The notes under the pieces are model-generated. The model did not search any database. It worked only from the letters and a program-made list of their open reading frames with translations, and was not told where the DNA came from. From Jejubacter sp036620675 (GTDB lineage: Bacteria > Pseudomonadota > Gammaproteobacteria > Enterobacterales > Enterobacteriaceae), in the NCBI GenBank assembly GCA_036620675.1, contig JAZHEE010000034.1: a stretch of 43,570 bases of DNA; one strand, written 5' to 3'. Below, in pieces: positions 43,253 to 43,570 of the stretch. Made by a program: the position numbers and the translations under genes. The number at the start of each line of letters is the position of its first letter. Within the stretch, counting starts at the first letter, position 1.

Positions 43253-43284
43253 CGCGCGGCCCTGTTGCCGCGCGCCTCTTTTCT
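43253..43284 (+). terminator. Possible terminator between ppkA and vgrG
   Basis: An 8-bp perfect GC stem (43253-43260 with 43267-43274, 6-base loop) lies just after the ppkA stop and is followed by a T-rich but interrupted stretch (CCTCTTTTCT). It could partly separate vgrG and what follows from the structural operon. Confidence 0.5.
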
Positions 43285-43301
43285 ATTCGGGACTCGCTTC
43301 T

Positions 43302-43570
43302 ATGCTAGATCGCATTACCGTCCAGTTGCCCGTCCCCGGGCTGCTTTTCTGGAAACTTTCCGGGCGCGAGGCGCTCTCGGAGCCGTTTGAACTGAGCGTC
43401 ACGCTGCTGGGCAGCGATGCACGTATTGACCGCAGCAGCCTGCTGGGCCAGCCGATAACGGTAACCCTCCCGACCCGGTCGCTGATGGGTAAGCGTTACC
43501 TGAACGGTAAGGTGACCCGGGTGGCGGTCAGCGCGGTGGAGCTGGGCGGTACCCGCTATGCGGAGTACCG
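43302..43570 (+). CDS. vgrG: VgrG (TssI), N-terminal fragment cut by the window end
   Basis: The window ends 89 codons into this gene. The visible N-terminus (MLDRITVQLP, then LLFWKLSGREALSEPFELSV, LLGQPITVTLP and NGKVTRV) matches the start of the gp27-like hub domain of VgrG spike proteins. VgrG trimers cap the Hcp tube and carry effectors directly or through PAAR and adaptor proteins. The ribosome site is weak (CGGGA ten bases ahead). Whether the protein has a C-terminal effector extension cannot be seen here. Confidence 0.85.
   Translation, partial: MLDRITVQLPVPGLLFWKLSGREALSEPFELSVTLLGSDARIDRSSLLGQPITVTLPTRSLMGKRYLNGKVTRVAVSAVELGGTRYAEY

Noticed and set aside
1..43570. CRISPR arrays, tRNA or rRNA genes, insertion sequences, integrases
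   Set aside because: No regularly spaced repeats, tRNA-like cloverleaf, transposase or integrase frame was seen on either strand.

Overview
The window is a piece of a chromosome from a member of the Enterobacterales. The housekeeping proteins (YidE, YihX, Dtd, FabY, YicH, XanP, GltS, RecG, TrmH, SpoT, RpoZ, Gmk, LigB, YicG) look like close relatives of the Escherichia coli proteins as I remember them, and there is an ERIC repeat, an element typical of enterobacteria. The gene order is not that of E. coli: yidE-yihX-dtd-fabY sits directly beside yicH, and yihY is missing between yihX and dtd. I cannot name the genus. Most of the window is GC-rich, with a few conspicuous AT-rich patches.

Left part (1 to about 17.4 kb), core genome. 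On the plus strand: yidE (transporter), yihX (sugar-phosphate phosphatase), dtd (D-aminoacyl-tRNA deacylase) and fabY (GNAT/hotdog protein). On the minus strand: yicH (AsmA-like) and xanP (xanthine permease, with a good terminator and a PurR-box-like operator). Then gltS on the plus strand (with terminator), the minus-strand run gmk-rpoZ-spoT-trmH-recG (nucleotide and ppGpp metabolism, tRNA methylation, fork rescue), and ligB converging on and overlapping yicG.

Middle boundary (17.4 to 18.1 kb). About 700 bases of AT-rich sequence carry no convincing gene and lead into the next block. This is probably the promoter and leader region of the type VI secretion operon.

Right part (18.1 kb to the end): an essentially complete type VI secretion system (T6SS), all genes on the plus strand. 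The order is SH3 lipoprotein, tssJ, tssK, tssL (with OmpA-like domain), tssM, tagF, tssA, tssB, tssC, ERIC element, hcp, tagH (FHA), pppA, a periplasmic protein, tagJ, tssE, tssF, tssG, a two-gene AT-rich cassette, tssH/clpV, ppkA and the first 89 codons of vgrG. All 13 core components are represented. Regulation is predicted to be post-translational: PpkA kinase, PppA phosphatase, FHA protein and TagF, with a secreted four-cysteine protein as a candidate RtkS-like activator of PpkA. The AT-rich cassette between tssG and clpV (38089-39168) encodes a DUF4225-like protein and a small three-helix membrane protein. I read it as a candidate antibacterial effector/immunity pair, and it is the most interesting item in the window.
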